Shown: in pieces, positions 54,073-61,667 of the stretch
Position numbering within the stretch: position 1 is the stretch's first letter
How the letters are laid out: every line of letters begins with the position of its first letter
NCBI RefSeq assembly: GCF_000336615.1
Contig: NZ_AOLW01000010.1
Coordinates: 158,496-222,495 of the forward strand
Direction of reading: 5' to 3'
From: Haloarcula amylolytica JCM 13557
Lineage (GTDB): Archaea; Halobacteriota; Halobacteria; Halobacteriales; Haloarculaceae
DNA length: 64,000 bases
Program-made: the position numbers and the translations under genes
The notes under the pieces: generated by a model
What the model was told of the DNA's origin: nothing
Databases searched by the model: none
The model's input: only the letters and a program-made list of their open reading frames with translations

Positions 54073-54704
54073 AGCGTTCCCTCCCGGAGCTTCTCGGCTA
54101 TCGCCGGCAGCGAGTGGTCCTCCAGCAGAATCGACTGCGCGCCCACACGGCCCGCGCCGCCGTCCGTTCGGGCGTCGTCGCCGACGTGGACGAGGTCGGC
54201 AAGCGCCACGTCGAGTGCGTCGGCAGTTGCCTCGAAAATATTCGGATGCGGCTTCCGCCAGCCGCAGCCGACGCTGGTGACGACGGCGCCGAAGGAGTGG
54301 TCGCGCTGCGATTCGATAGCCGCTCGCTCCAGCGTTCGCTCGACCAATCCCGGGACGCTGCAGTTCGAACAGACAGCGACCGGACCACGCTGTGCTGCGG
54401 CGTCCAGCGCGTCGATGGCTCCCTCGCGGACCGTCACCGGGCTGTCGAAGGCATCGAGGACGGCCTCGGTCGCCGTCTCCGCAGCAACCTCGACTCCGCG
54501 GCTGGCAAGCGCGAGGCGAACGTGCTCGTCCAGCGGCGCTTCCCGGCCGCGGTCGTACTCGCGGTGGGCCGAGCGATAGGCGTCCTCCCAGTCGTCGGGT
54601 ACCCGAACCGACCGGGCCGAGAGCGTCTCCGCAACGGCGTCCCACGGCTCTGACGGCCGGTCTGCCGCGACGAGCGTCCCGAACAGGTCGAACGAGAGTG
54701 CCAC
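54066..54704 (-). CDS. HAD-family hydrolase, first gene of the cobalamin run
   Basis: 212 residues from a GTG at 54704. The HAD nucleophile motif is LSFDLFGTLVAA near the start (Asp of FDLFGTL). Motif II is VAVCSNCSVPGLVE, motif III the lysine in CGWRKPHPNIFEATAD, and motif IV VHVGDDARTDGGAG. It is a phosphatase of the small-molecule type. Being first in an overlapping cob operon, it may act in cobalamin synthesis, for example on alpha-ribazole phosphate, whose phosphatase is otherwise missing here. That role is inference. Confidence 0.85.
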   Translation of the reverse strand: MALSFDLFGTLVAADRPSEPWDAVAETLSARSVRVPDDWEDAYRSAHREYDRGREAPLDEHVRLALASRGVEVAAETATEAVLDAFDSPVTVREGAIDALDAAAQRGPVAVCSNCSVPGLVERTLERAAIESQRDHSFGAVVTSVGCGWRKPHPNIFEATADALDVALADLVHVGDDARTDGGAGRVGAQSILLEDHSLPAIAEKLREGTLC

Positions 54705-54872
54705 GTTTGTGTGGTTAGTGCAAGCTCACTTGAACTGTGGGGGTCGGATCAGGAACCGCCGTGGGACTCGGTGCTGCTGTCGGGCCGTTCAGACCGGTCG
54801 AAACCCAACCACGGCGGACGCCCACCGACAGAGCGGCAGTAGCGAAGACCTGGCTTGAGGCATTCCAAACCG

Positions 54873-54878
54873 TTTATA
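54873..54878 (+). promoter_or_regulatory. TATA box of the eIF5A-agmatinase operon
   Basis: TTTATA is centred about 27 bp before the ATG at 54903, giving a leaderless transcript. Confidence 0.55.
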
Positions 54879-54902
54879 CCTAAACAGGGGTAATCCGGCG
54901 GT

Positions 54903-55283
54903 ATGGCAAGAGAGCAGACCGAAGTTCGAGAGCTCGACGAAGGAAGCTACGTCATGATCGAGGACACGCCGTGTAAGATCAACTCTTACAGCACGGCCAA
55001 GCCGGGCAAGCACGGCAGCGCCAAGGCCCGAATCGACGCCAAGGGCGTCTTCGACAGCAAGAAGCGCTCGCTGTCCCAGCCTGTCGACGCAAAGGTCTGG
55101 GTCCCGATTGTCAACCGAAAGCAGGGGCAGGTCGTCTCTACCGACGGCAACGACGCTCAGGTCATGGACCTCGACACGTACGACACGTTCACGATGCGGG
55201 TCCCCGAGGACATCGACCTCCAGCCCGACGACGAGATCGAGTACCTCCAGTACGAGGAACAGCGCAAGATCACACGCTCGTAA
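54903..55283 (+). CDS. eif5A: Translation factor eIF5A
   Basis: 126 residues, the archaeal aIF5A size. The hypusination loop is [15 protein letters not shown], and Lys36 (PGKHG) is the residue modified by deoxyhypusine synthase. The N-terminal SH3-like and C-terminal OB-like domains end with [15 protein letters not shown]. The protein helps ribosomes through stalling sequences such as polyproline. The agmatinase gene follows after 2 bp, and deoxyhypusine synthase lies 6.4 kb away. Confidence 0.96.
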   Translation: MAREQTEVRELDEGSYVMIEDTPCKINSYSTAKPGKHGSAKARIDAKGVFDSKKRSLSQPVDAKVWVPIVNRKQGQVVSTDGNDAQVMDLDTYDTFTMRVPEDIDLQPDDEIEYLQYEEQRKITRS

Positions 55284-55285
55284 CG

Positions 55286-56089
55286 ATGTTGCCCGGTGCG
55301 GGGGCCGACCGCGGGGCGGCCGACTACGCGCTCGTGGGTGCACCACTCGACGCGTCGACGTCGTTTCGCCCCGGGACACGGTTCGGCCCACGCCGCATCC
55401 GCCAGTTCGGCCAGCAGTTCGACGATTACGACCACCGCACCGGCCAGCACTTCACTGACTGTTCTGTCTACGACCACGGCGACATCGGCCCCACGGCCGA
55501 CGTTGCCGAGTACCTCACTTTCCTCCAGGGCACCCTCTCAGATTTCGATAGCGAGGGGGCCGTCCCGCTCGTCGTCGGCGGCGAACACACCGTCTCCGTC
55601 GCCGGCGTGCGCGCCCTCGACCCCGACGTGTTCGTCTGTCTGGACGCGCATCTCGACCTGCGCGAGTCCTACGCCGGCGACGAGTACTCCCACGCGACGG
55701 TGACCCACCACGCGCTTTCGGTGGCTGACGAAGCGATTGTGCTGGGCGCACGCACTGGCTCGGAAGCCGAATGGGACCGCGCGAACGAAGCCGACGTGAC
55801 CGTGGTTCCGCCCGAGGACGTGGCCGACTGGTCGCCCGGGTTCGACGACGAACGGGTGTACCTCTCAGTCGACATCGACGCCGCCGACCCCGGGTTCGCG
55901 CCGGGCACCGGGACGCCGGAACCGTTCGGCCTCGACCCGCGGGAGATGCACACCGTGGTCAGAGCCGTCGCACCGCAGGCCGTCGGCTTCGACGTAGTCG
56001 AGGTCAACGACCGCGACGACGGTCAGACGGCGACGCTGGCCGCGAAACTCCTCCGGGCGTTCGTGTTCGCCCACGCGGACCAGCGCTGA
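55286..56089 (+). CDS. speB: Agmatinase / ureohydrolase family protein
   Basis: 267 residues. The metal-binding motifs of the arginase/agmatinase family are VVGGEHTVSVAG, FVCLDAHLDLRE and SVDIDAADPGFAPGTGTPEP; the usual GGDH is GGEH here. It lies 2 bp after eIF5A, an arrangement widely shared in haloarchaea and tied to the hypusination of eIF5A through agmatine or spermidine-like donors. Haloferax volcanii work has proposed agmatine as the deoxyhypusine synthase substrate with a later ureohydrolase step. The exact reaction of this copy is inferred. Confidence 0.88.
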   Translation: MLPGAGADRGAADYALVGAPLDASTSFRPGTRFGPRRIRQFGQQFDDYDHRTGQHFTDCSVYDHGDIGPTADVAEYLTFLQGTLSDFDSEGAVPLVVGGEHTVSVAGVRALDPDVFVCLDAHLDLRESYAGDEYSHATVTHHALSVADEAIVLGARTGSEAEWDRANEADVTVVPPEDVADWSPGFDDERVYLSVDIDAADPGFAPGTGTPEPFGLDPREMHTVVRAVAPQAVGFDVVEVNDRDDGQTATLAAKLLRAFVFAHADQR

Positions 56090-56125
56090 GCCGAAATGTA
56101 TCGGGGAATATTCTCGCCGTCGGCT

Positions 56126-57151
56126 TCAGCAGACAACTCGGTGGATGTCCAGCGGCGACGCTCGCCGGACAACCGCGTCGACTGGGTCGGCGACAGCCGA
56201 GAGGTTGTCTGAGTCGCCGTCGAGGACCAGCAGCGCGGCCCGGCGGCCGGGTTCGATGACACCGCAGTCGAGGCCGACCGCTTCGGCCCCAGCGGTCGTG
56301 GCCATCCGAAGCACCGTCCGCGAGGGGAGGTCGAACGTCTTCGCGGTGTACTCCATCTCACGGAACATAGATGGTGCATTGAGCATCACATTATCAGTCC
56401 CGAGTGCCACGTCAGTGTACTCCAGAAGCGTCTCGATCGGCGGTCGGCCGACCTCAAGGACGCGGTTCGCACGGGGACAGACCGCGATAGGGACGTCCTG
56501 ATCGGCCACCCGTTCGAGGTGTTCTGCTTCGGCATGGACCATGTGGACCAGCAGGTCCGGCTCCAGATCCAGCGCCGGGTGTATGTCAGTGGCGTCCGGT
56601 TCGCCGGCGTGGATAGCGAACGGGACCCCGCGCTCCTCGGTGGCGGTCCGCCGCGCGGTGAAATCGTCGTCGTTCGCGCCGCTGGCACCGAACCCGTCGG
56701 CCACGTCCAGCACCGCAGCGTCATCGCTCCCGAAGATGAAGTCCTCGATATCCAGCCCCTCGGCGGCCTCACGTAGCGCACGCGCCCCGTCGACGCCGAA
56801 CTCGCGGAAGTCGAGAAACGCCGCGGTGCCGGTTCGCTGCATGAATCGAAGTGTGCGGTGCATCGCGGCAATCAGCGTCTCGTCGTCGGCCGCTGCGATC
56901 TGCTGGTGTTTCAGGCTGTCCGGTGGTACCACTGCCTCCTCCAGGCCGAGACCGACAGCGGCCTCCTTGGCGACTGAGTCGCCGACGTGCGTGTGGGCGT
57001 TCACGAACGCCGGCAGGACAATGCGGTCGTGGTCGCTCTCGCGCTCAGACGTCTCCTCGATGGCCGTTATGTAGCCGTCCTCGACGACAACGCTGCCGTG
57101 GACCGGCTCGAACGACCGCCCGGCGAGGACGGTCCCCTCGATAGCCTCCAT
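56126..57151 (-). CDS. Amidohydrolase-family protein (deaminase-like)
   Basis: 341 residues from the ATG at 57151. The frame is open upstream, but similarity starts at MEAIEGTVLAGRSFEP. Metal motifs: VNAHTHVGDS (HxH), VPFAIHAGE, MVHAEAEHLERVADQDVPIA and VALGTDNVMLN (Asp). This is the cytosine/chlorohydrolase-type branch of the amidohydrolases. A TATA-like ACATATAG about 27 bp upstream (near 57171) fits a leaderless transcript. The substrate, perhaps a nucleobase or aryl amine, is not identifiable from sequence. It is divergent from an alpha/beta hydrolase. Confidence 0.82.
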   Translation of the reverse strand: MEAIEGTVLAGRSFEPVHGSVVVEDGYITAIEETSERESDHDRIVLPAFVNAHTHVGDSVAKEAAVGLGLEEAVVPPDSLKHQQIAAADDETLIAAMHRTLRFMQRTGTAAFLDFREFGVDGARALREAAEGLDIEDFIFGSDDAAVLDVADGFGASGANDDDFTARRTATEERGVPFAIHAGEPDATDIHPALDLEPDLLVHMVHAEAEHLERVADQDVPIAVCPRANRVLEVGRPPIETLLEYTDVALGTDNVMLNAPSMFREMEYTAKTFDLPSRTVLRMATTAGAEAVGLDCGVIEPGRRAALLVLDGDSDNLSAVADPVDAVVRRASPLDIHRVVC

Positions 57152-57256
57152 ATGGGAGCGAGGGGGCGGAGCTATATGTGTCTCATGGAGGCACAATCTC
57201 GCCACATAGCACCGGGCCGCGGTAGACTGATGCGGCCGGCGCCGGACAGTTCGAGT

Positions 57257-58228
57257 ATGAGTGGCAGTACCACAGTTTCCGAGGGCCGCGCGCTGTCGCC
57301 AGACGACTGGTCCCATCCGGCGGAGCGACGCTACGCGGACGCACAGGCCCGTCTCGCGGACCACTACGACCTCGCCGTCGAGTCCAGAGTGACCGAGACG
57401 GACGCCGCGGGTCGCGTTCACTATCTGGTCGGTGGGAATCAGGACGGCGACCCACTCCTCCTCCTTCACGGGGTCGGGACGCCGGCGGCGACGTGGCTCC
57501 CGCTGTTCCCGGCGCTCACCGACGAGTACCGCGTGTACGCTCCCGACCGGCCCGGCCTCGGCCTCTCGGCCGCGCCGAGCTACCGGGACCGGGACCTCCG
57601 TTCGTATCTGGTCGCATACTTGCTGGAACTGCTCGACGACCTCGCTATCGACCGTCCCCACGTCGCCGGTAACTCTCACGGCGGCCTGCAGTCGCTTCTG
57701 CTCGCAATCGACCACGACCGTGTGGACCGACTGCAACTGGTCGGCGCGCCGGGCGGCGTCTCGCGGGACCTCCCGCTCCTGTTTCGTCTGCTGACGGTTC
57801 GCGGCCTCAACCGGGTCCTGCTGTGGCTGCTCAGCCGCGGTGACCCGGTCGAGAACGCGAGACAGTCGATGCAGCGGGTCAACGTCGTTGACGCCTCAGC
57901 GATACCCGACGTGTTCTACGAACTGCTCGCCGCCGGCCAGGATCTGCCCGGCCGGCCGGAAAGCCAGCGGTCGCTGGCGACTGCCCAAGGCTCGTACGGC
58001 CGTGCCCACCCGTTGTTCGATATTCGGGACGAAATCGTAAGCGTCGACCGCCCGACGCAGTTCGTCTGGGGGACGGAGGACGCCTTCTACCCGACAGATG
58101 TGGGCCGCCACGTCGCGGAAAAGATGCCCGACGCCGAGTTCCACGAACTCCCGGGACACGGCCATACGCCGTGGCTGGAACCGGGTGACGAAGTCGCTGG
58201 ACTGGTCCGTGGGTTCTTCGATAGGTGA
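57257..58228 (+). CDS. Alpha/beta hydrolase
   Basis: 323 residues from the ATG at 57257; ATGs at 57230 and 57185 are in frame and cannot be excluded. The fold is clear: LLLLHGVGTPAATW (oxyanion HG), the nucleophile serine in VAGNSHGGLQS (GxSxG), the acid in FVWGTEDAFYPTDVG and the histidine in LPGHGHTPWLEPGDE. Between residues about 150 and 220 a helical lid is present. It resembles epoxide/lactone hydrolase or haloperoxidase relatives, with unknown substrate. It is divergent from the amidohydrolase gene. Confidence 0.85.
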   Translation: MSGSTTVSEGRALSPDDWSHPAERRYADAQARLADHYDLAVESRVTETDAAGRVHYLVGGNQDGDPLLLLHGVGTPAATWLPLFPALTDEYRVYAPDRPGLGLSAAPSYRDRDLRSYLVAYLLELLDDLAIDRPHVAGNSHGGLQSLLLAIDHDRVDRLQLVGAPGGVSRDLPLLFRLLTVRGLNRVLLWLLSRGDPVENARQSMQRVNVVDASAIPDVFYELLAAGQDLPGRPESQRSLATAQGSYGRAHPLFDIRDEIVSVDRPTQFVWGTEDAFYPTDVGRHVAEKMPDAEFHELPGHGHTPWLEPGDEVAGLVRGFFDR

Positions 58229-58330
58229 GCGTTTTCACTATATTACATCGTAAACAACGACTCAGTGTCAGTGCTGTTCGGACCGCCGTGGCCGTCGCCA
58301 CTCGCTCGCCATCCGACACAGCAAGTAGTC

Positions 58331-58338
58331 TTTTAGTA
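58331..58338 (+). promoter_or_regulatory. TATA box of the zinc-ribbon protein gene
   Basis: TTTTAGTA is centred about 27 bp before the ATG at 58362, supporting that start. Confidence 0.5.
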
Positions 58339-58361
58339 AACAGGCCATCTCGGTTGGGAGC

Positions 58362-59105
58362 ATGGACCAGCTATCGTCGTGTTACTTCTGTGGCGGCGCG
58401 CTCGATGTCTCGCTCTCCGAATACCCGATTATCCCGAAATCGCTGGACCCGGAAGCCGAGAAACAGGGGACCGTTGTTCTCTGCTCGACCTGCCGAGAGA
58501 AGCTCGCAACCATCGTCGAACCGGCCGTCGAGGCGGCGAAGGCGGACGCCCGCGAGACAGCGGAAACGGCTGGCGACGCCGGGACCACGGAGCCGCCGGG
58601 ACTGCTGGACGATTCTGGAACGCCGGCAGGCGACGCACAGGCGACCACCGACAGCGTGGTCGAGCCAGCCGACGACGGCTCGCTGCTGGGTGACGACGGC
58701 GGGAGCGCGGCGGGACAGGAACAGTCGGCGCAGTCAGCGGCGACGACGGAGGCGACTGCGGAGCCAGATGCAACGAACGCGGCCGCGTCGGACACCACGG
58801 ACGGGCAAGCGGCGGAGCCGACCGAGTCGAGTGACTCGGCGGCGAACACTGGGAGCGAGGACACCGAGCGCGGTACGGACAGCGACGACAGCGCTGATGG
58901 CCCCTCGCTGACGAAACTGGAGTACAACAAGGTGATGCGCCTCCTCCAGAACCGCGAGATGCCCGTCGACCGTGCGGAAATCCGCGAAGTCGCGGTCAAC
59001 GCTTACGACATCGACGGGGAGCAGTTCGACGCCATCATCGACGCCGCGGTGGACCGGGACCTCATCGGCCAGGAAAACGGCCAGCTGGTCGAATCGGACG
59101 GGTAG
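58362..59105 (+). CDS. Zinc-ribbon protein with long acidic linker and C-terminal helical domain
   Basis: 247 residues. A zinc finger at the start (CYFCGG and VLCSTCREK, C-x2-C twice) is followed by a short helix. A long low-complexity acidic linker (about 65-180) is rich in Ala, Ser, Thr, Gly and Asp. A conserved C-terminal domain (about 183-247, LTKLEYNKVMRLLQNREMPV and EFDAIIDAAVDRDLIGQENG-like region) resembles a wHTH or helical wedge. No catalytic motif is seen. This looks like a DNA/RNA-binding or adapter protein. It is upstream of the Nif3 gene in the same direction. Confidence 0.7.
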   Translation: MDQLSSCYFCGGALDVSLSEYPIIPKSLDPEAEKQGTVVLCSTCREKLATIVEPAVEAAKADARETAETAGDAGTTEPPGLLDDSGTPAGDAQATTDSVVEPADDGSLLGDDGGSAAGQEQSAQSAATTEATAEPDATNAAASDTTDGQAAEPTESSDSAANTGSEDTERGTDSDDSADGPSLTKLEYNKVMRLLQNREMPVDRAEIREVAVNAYDIDGEQFDAIIDAAVDRDLIGQENGQLVESDG

Positions 59106-59156
59106 CCCGACGCCGGTAGAGAAAAGCATACCACTGGCCCTCTCGAAGCCCGCGCC

Positions 59157-59924
59157 ATGAACGCAGGCAACATCGCGACGCGTCTCGACGACCGACTCGA
59201 CACCGCGGCCTACGCCGACATCGACGCCAGTCCGAACGGCCTGCAGGTCGGGCCGGCGAGCCAGCCGGTCGAGCACGTCGCCTTCGCAGTAGATGCGGCC
59301 GTCGAGACCATCGACCGCGCCGCCGACGCGGGCGCTGACCTGCTCGTGACCCACCACGGCATCGTCTGGGGCGGGATGGAGCGCGTGACGGAAACCAACT
59401 ACCGCCGGGTCGCACCCCTCATCGACAACGACCTCGCGCTGTACGTCGCGCATCTCCCGCTAGACGGCCATCAGTCGCTCGGCAACGCCGCCGGCGTCGC
59501 GGACCTGCTGGACCTCGACAACCGCGCGCCGTTCGGGTCGATGGGCGGCGAGCACATCGGCCAGCGTGGCTCCCTGCAAGAACCACAGACGATCTCCGAA
59601 CTCGCCGAAACCCTCGAAGGAAATGTCGATACCGGCGGGCAATCAGTGCAGGTACTGGACTTCGGGCCGTCGACTATCGAGGACGTTGCCATCGTCACCG
59701 GCAGCGGCGTCGACTGGCTACAGGAGGCAGTCGAGACGGACGCCGACGTGCTCATCACCGGCGAGGGGAAACAGCAGGCCTTCCACGAGGCGCGCGAGCA
59801 GGGACTCCACGTCATTCTCGCCGGCCACTACGCGACGGAGACGTTCGGCGTTCAGTCGCTCCAGACCGTCGTCGAGGACTGGGGGCTGGAGACGACCTAC
59901 ATCGACTGCCCGACCGGCCTCTGA
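59157..59924 (+). CDS. Nif3-like dinuclear metal protein
   Basis: 255 residues. Family motifs are DASPNGLQVGPASQPVEHVA near the start, DLLVTHHGIVWGG (paired histidines), YVAHLPLDGH and, near the C-terminus, LITGEGKQQAFHEAREQG with VILAGHYATETFGVQSL (metal His and Glu). These are the two-metal centre of the Nif3/YbgI/GTP-cyclohydrolase-1-type-2-like family. Despite the old cyclohydrolase name, its biochemical role is unsettled. The SprT-like gene starts 4 bp after it. Confidence 0.9.
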   Translation: MNAGNIATRLDDRLDTAAYADIDASPNGLQVGPASQPVEHVAFAVDAAVETIDRAADAGADLLVTHHGIVWGGMERVTETNYRRVAPLIDNDLALYVAHLPLDGHQSLGNAAGVADLLDLDNRAPFGSMGGEHIGQRGSLQEPQTISELAETLEGNVDTGGQSVQVLDFGPSTIEDVAIVTGSGVDWLQEAVETDADVLITGEGKQQAFHEAREQGLHVILAGHYATETFGVQSLQTVVEDWGLETTYIDCPTGL

Positions 59925-59928
59925 GGCG

Positions 59929-60492
59929 ATGGCAGATGTCGTTTCGTACGAGGGCGTTAGCTCGGATGCGGACCTCATCGCTTGGTCGCAACAGTACTGT
60001 CGACGGGTCCGCCGTGAGCGCGGTGTCTCGATTCGGTTCGACCTCGTCGACTGGGCGGTGTCCCACCGAGCCAAGCGTCGGGCCGCCGCGGTCAAGCGGC
60101 CGAAGCTGGACGATGCGACCGTCGGCGACCGGTACGACTGGGACAGTATCGACGGGAGCGACGGCCGCCCGCTCCCGTGCACGGTGTCGCTGACATGGGA
60201 CGCGTTTTCGGCCTTCGAGCGGGACGCCTGGGAGGCAACACTGCGCCACGAACTCATTCACGTCGAGCAATATCAGCGCGACGGGACGACCGACCACGGC
60301 CGGGCGTTTCGAGAGCGGGCCGACCAGCTCGACACCGACGTCCACTGTCCGGCCTTCTCCGATCCCAAGCACGTCCTCACCTGCGGGGCGTGTGGGGACC
60401 TCGTCGCCCGCCGCTATCAGGACTGCACGCTCGTCGAGCGACGCGAGCAGTACCGGTCTGACTGCTGTGGGGCCTCACTGGAACTGGGCTGA
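59929..60492 (+). CDS. SprT-like zinc metalloprotease-domain protein
   Basis: 187 residues from the ATG at 59929. The frame is open upstream inside Nif3. The zinc protease motif is TLRHELIHVEQYQRDG (HELIH) with a third ligand in DHGRAFRERA. A C-terminal zinc ribbon follows: CGACGDLVAR and DCCGASLELG. This is the layout of SprT/Spartan-type domains, which act on DNA-protein crosslinks in eukaryotes. In haloarchaea the function is unproven. It starts 4 bp after the Nif3 stop and is probably co-transcribed. Confidence 0.85.
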   Translation: MADVVSYEGVSSDADLIAWSQQYCRRVRRERGVSIRFDLVDWAVSHRAKRRAAAVKRPKLDDATVGDRYDWDSIDGSDGRPLPCTVSLTWDAFSAFERDAWEATLRHELIHVEQYQRDGTTDHGRAFRERADQLDTDVHCPAFSDPKHVLTCGACGDLVARRYQDCTLVERREQYRSDCCGASLELG

Positions 60493-60822
60493 CTACAGCA
60501 GGAACCTGATGGCCCAGAGGACGCCCATCCCGGTCACCATCGTCGCGAACACGTCCTCGGTCCGCCAGGCGACGCCTGCCGCGAGCGCTCCGGCGACGAA
60601 CTTGTCTGCGGCGAAACTACTGGCGTCGAGTGTCACGAACGAGGGGAGGACGAGCGCGGCGAGGACGGCGGCGGGGACGAACCGCAACACCCGCTCGACG
60701 ACCGGCGGAATCTCGTCCAGCCGACCGAACAGCGCGATGAACGAGAGGCGACAGGCGTAGGTCAACACGCCGATGACAGCGACGACGCCGGCTATCTCAA
60801 CCGGGCCGTAATTAGTTGCCAT
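60493..60822 (-). CDS. azlD: Branched-chain amino acid exporter, small subunit (AzlD family)
   Basis: 109 residues from the ATG at 60822. It has four membrane helices (VEIAGVVAVIGVLTYACRLS, FVPAAVLAALVLPSF, FVAGALAAGVAW and TMVTGMGVLWAIRFLL) and the conserved YACRLSF near the start. It pairs with AzlC to export branched-chain amino acids or analogues. The start lies 11 bp inside the end of azlC. Confidence 0.9.
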   Translation of the reverse strand: MATNYGPVEIAGVVAVIGVLTYACRLSFIALFGRLDEIPPVVERVLRFVPAAVLAALVLPSFVTLDASSFAADKFVAGALAAGVAWRTEDVFATMVTGMGVLWAIRFLL

Positions 60823-61504
60823 CGGTCCCTCCCGTGGCGGATTCCGTGAGAACGCCAGCCGTGATGCCAACGCCGGCCGCGACGAGCAGTCCGAGATTGA
60901 GCGGGAGGCCAGCGCCGACGACGGCGACGGTTCCACCGACGACAGCGGCGATGCCGGTCGCTGCGTCTTCGATTGCTGGGACCAGAATCGCGAGGAAGAC
61001 GAGGGGGATAGCGAATTCGAGGCCCCAGGCGTCGGGGACGCCGGTGCCGAGCAGCGCCCCGGCGATAGTCGTGACCTGCCACACCGCCCAGAGCGTCACG
61101 GCGACGCCGAGGTAGTACCACTTCCGGTCCGTTTCACGGTCTGACCGGTAGCTGGCGACCGACAGCGCGTACGCCTGGTCGGTCAACACGTAGGCGAGCA
61201 CTGCCTTCCACCGGCCAGTGAACTCCCGAAAGTACGGGGCAATCGACGCCGAGTACATCAGCAATCGGAGGTTGATGACGACGGCCGTTGCGACGACGAC
61301 CGTCAGCGGTGCGTTCTGTCCCAGCAGTTCAAGCGCCGCGAGCTGTGATGCGCCGGCGAAGACGACCACCGACAGCCCGACTGCGGTCGGCAGCCCCAGC
61401 CCGGCGTTGACGGTCGCGATGCCGGCAACGAGGCCAAACGGAATAATTCCTAGCAGCAGTGGCGCAACATCCCGAACGCCGCGCCTGAACGCAGCAGTAT
61501 CCAT
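60812..61504 (-). CDS. azlC: Branched-chain amino acid exporter, large subunit (AzlC family)
   Basis: 230 residues from the ATG at 61504; an ATG at 61513 is in frame. Six or so membrane helices, beginning with LLLGIIPFGLVAGIATVNAG. The AzlC signatures are VVFAGASQLAALELLGQNA, LRLLMYSASIAPYFRE and VLTDQAYALSVASYR. It forms a two-subunit exporter with AzlD. The substrate in haloarchaea is inferred only. It is divergent from deoxyhypusine synthase, and the space between them contains a direct repeat. Confidence 0.9.
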   Translation of the reverse strand: MDTAAFRRGVRDVAPLLLGIIPFGLVAGIATVNAGLGLPTAVGLSVVVFAGASQLAALELLGQNAPLTVVVATAVVINLRLLMYSASIAPYFREFTGRWKAVLAYVLTDQAYALSVASYRSDRETDRKWYYLGVAVTLWAVWQVTTIAGALLGTGVPDAWGLEFAIPLVFLAILVPAIEDAATGIAAVVGGTVAVVGAGLPLNLGLLVAAGVGITAGVLTESATGGTDGN

Positions 61505-61547
61505 AGCTCCCAATCCAACGCAGGGGCGTCTAAGCCCTCCGTTTCAG

Positions 61548-61607
61548 CCGCGGTGTGTGACGGCACGTCGATGCATGGGCCGTCCGCGGTGTGTGACGGC
61601 ACGTCGA
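61548..61607. repeat. Two 24-bp direct repeats 36 bp apart
   Basis: An exact 24-base sequence beginning CCGCGGTGTGTGACGG occurs at 61548-61571 and again at 61584-61607, 36 bp apart. The core GTGTGTGACG with CGTCGACACAC gives the second copy a near-palindromic character. It lies between the divergent azlC and deoxyhypusine synthase genes and may be a tandem operator or a duplicated promoter-proximal segment. Confidence 0.65.
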
Positions 61608-61667
61608 CACACGGCCTCTACCCGTCACGGCGAACCACGACGTTGAAACCCGCCGCCATTCGACTGC

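Noticed and set aside
57146..57191. CCTCCAT...ATGGAGG inverted repeat between the divergent amidohydrolase and alpha/beta hydrolase genes
   Set aside because: The arms are simply two ATGGAGG codon pairs (Met-Glu) on opposite strands, with TATA-like sequence between. Coincidence explains it.
56987..57256. N-terminal extension of the alpha/beta hydrolase
   Set aside because: It overlaps the start of the divergent amidohydrolase gene and has no similarity. A start at 57230 or 57257 is more plausible.
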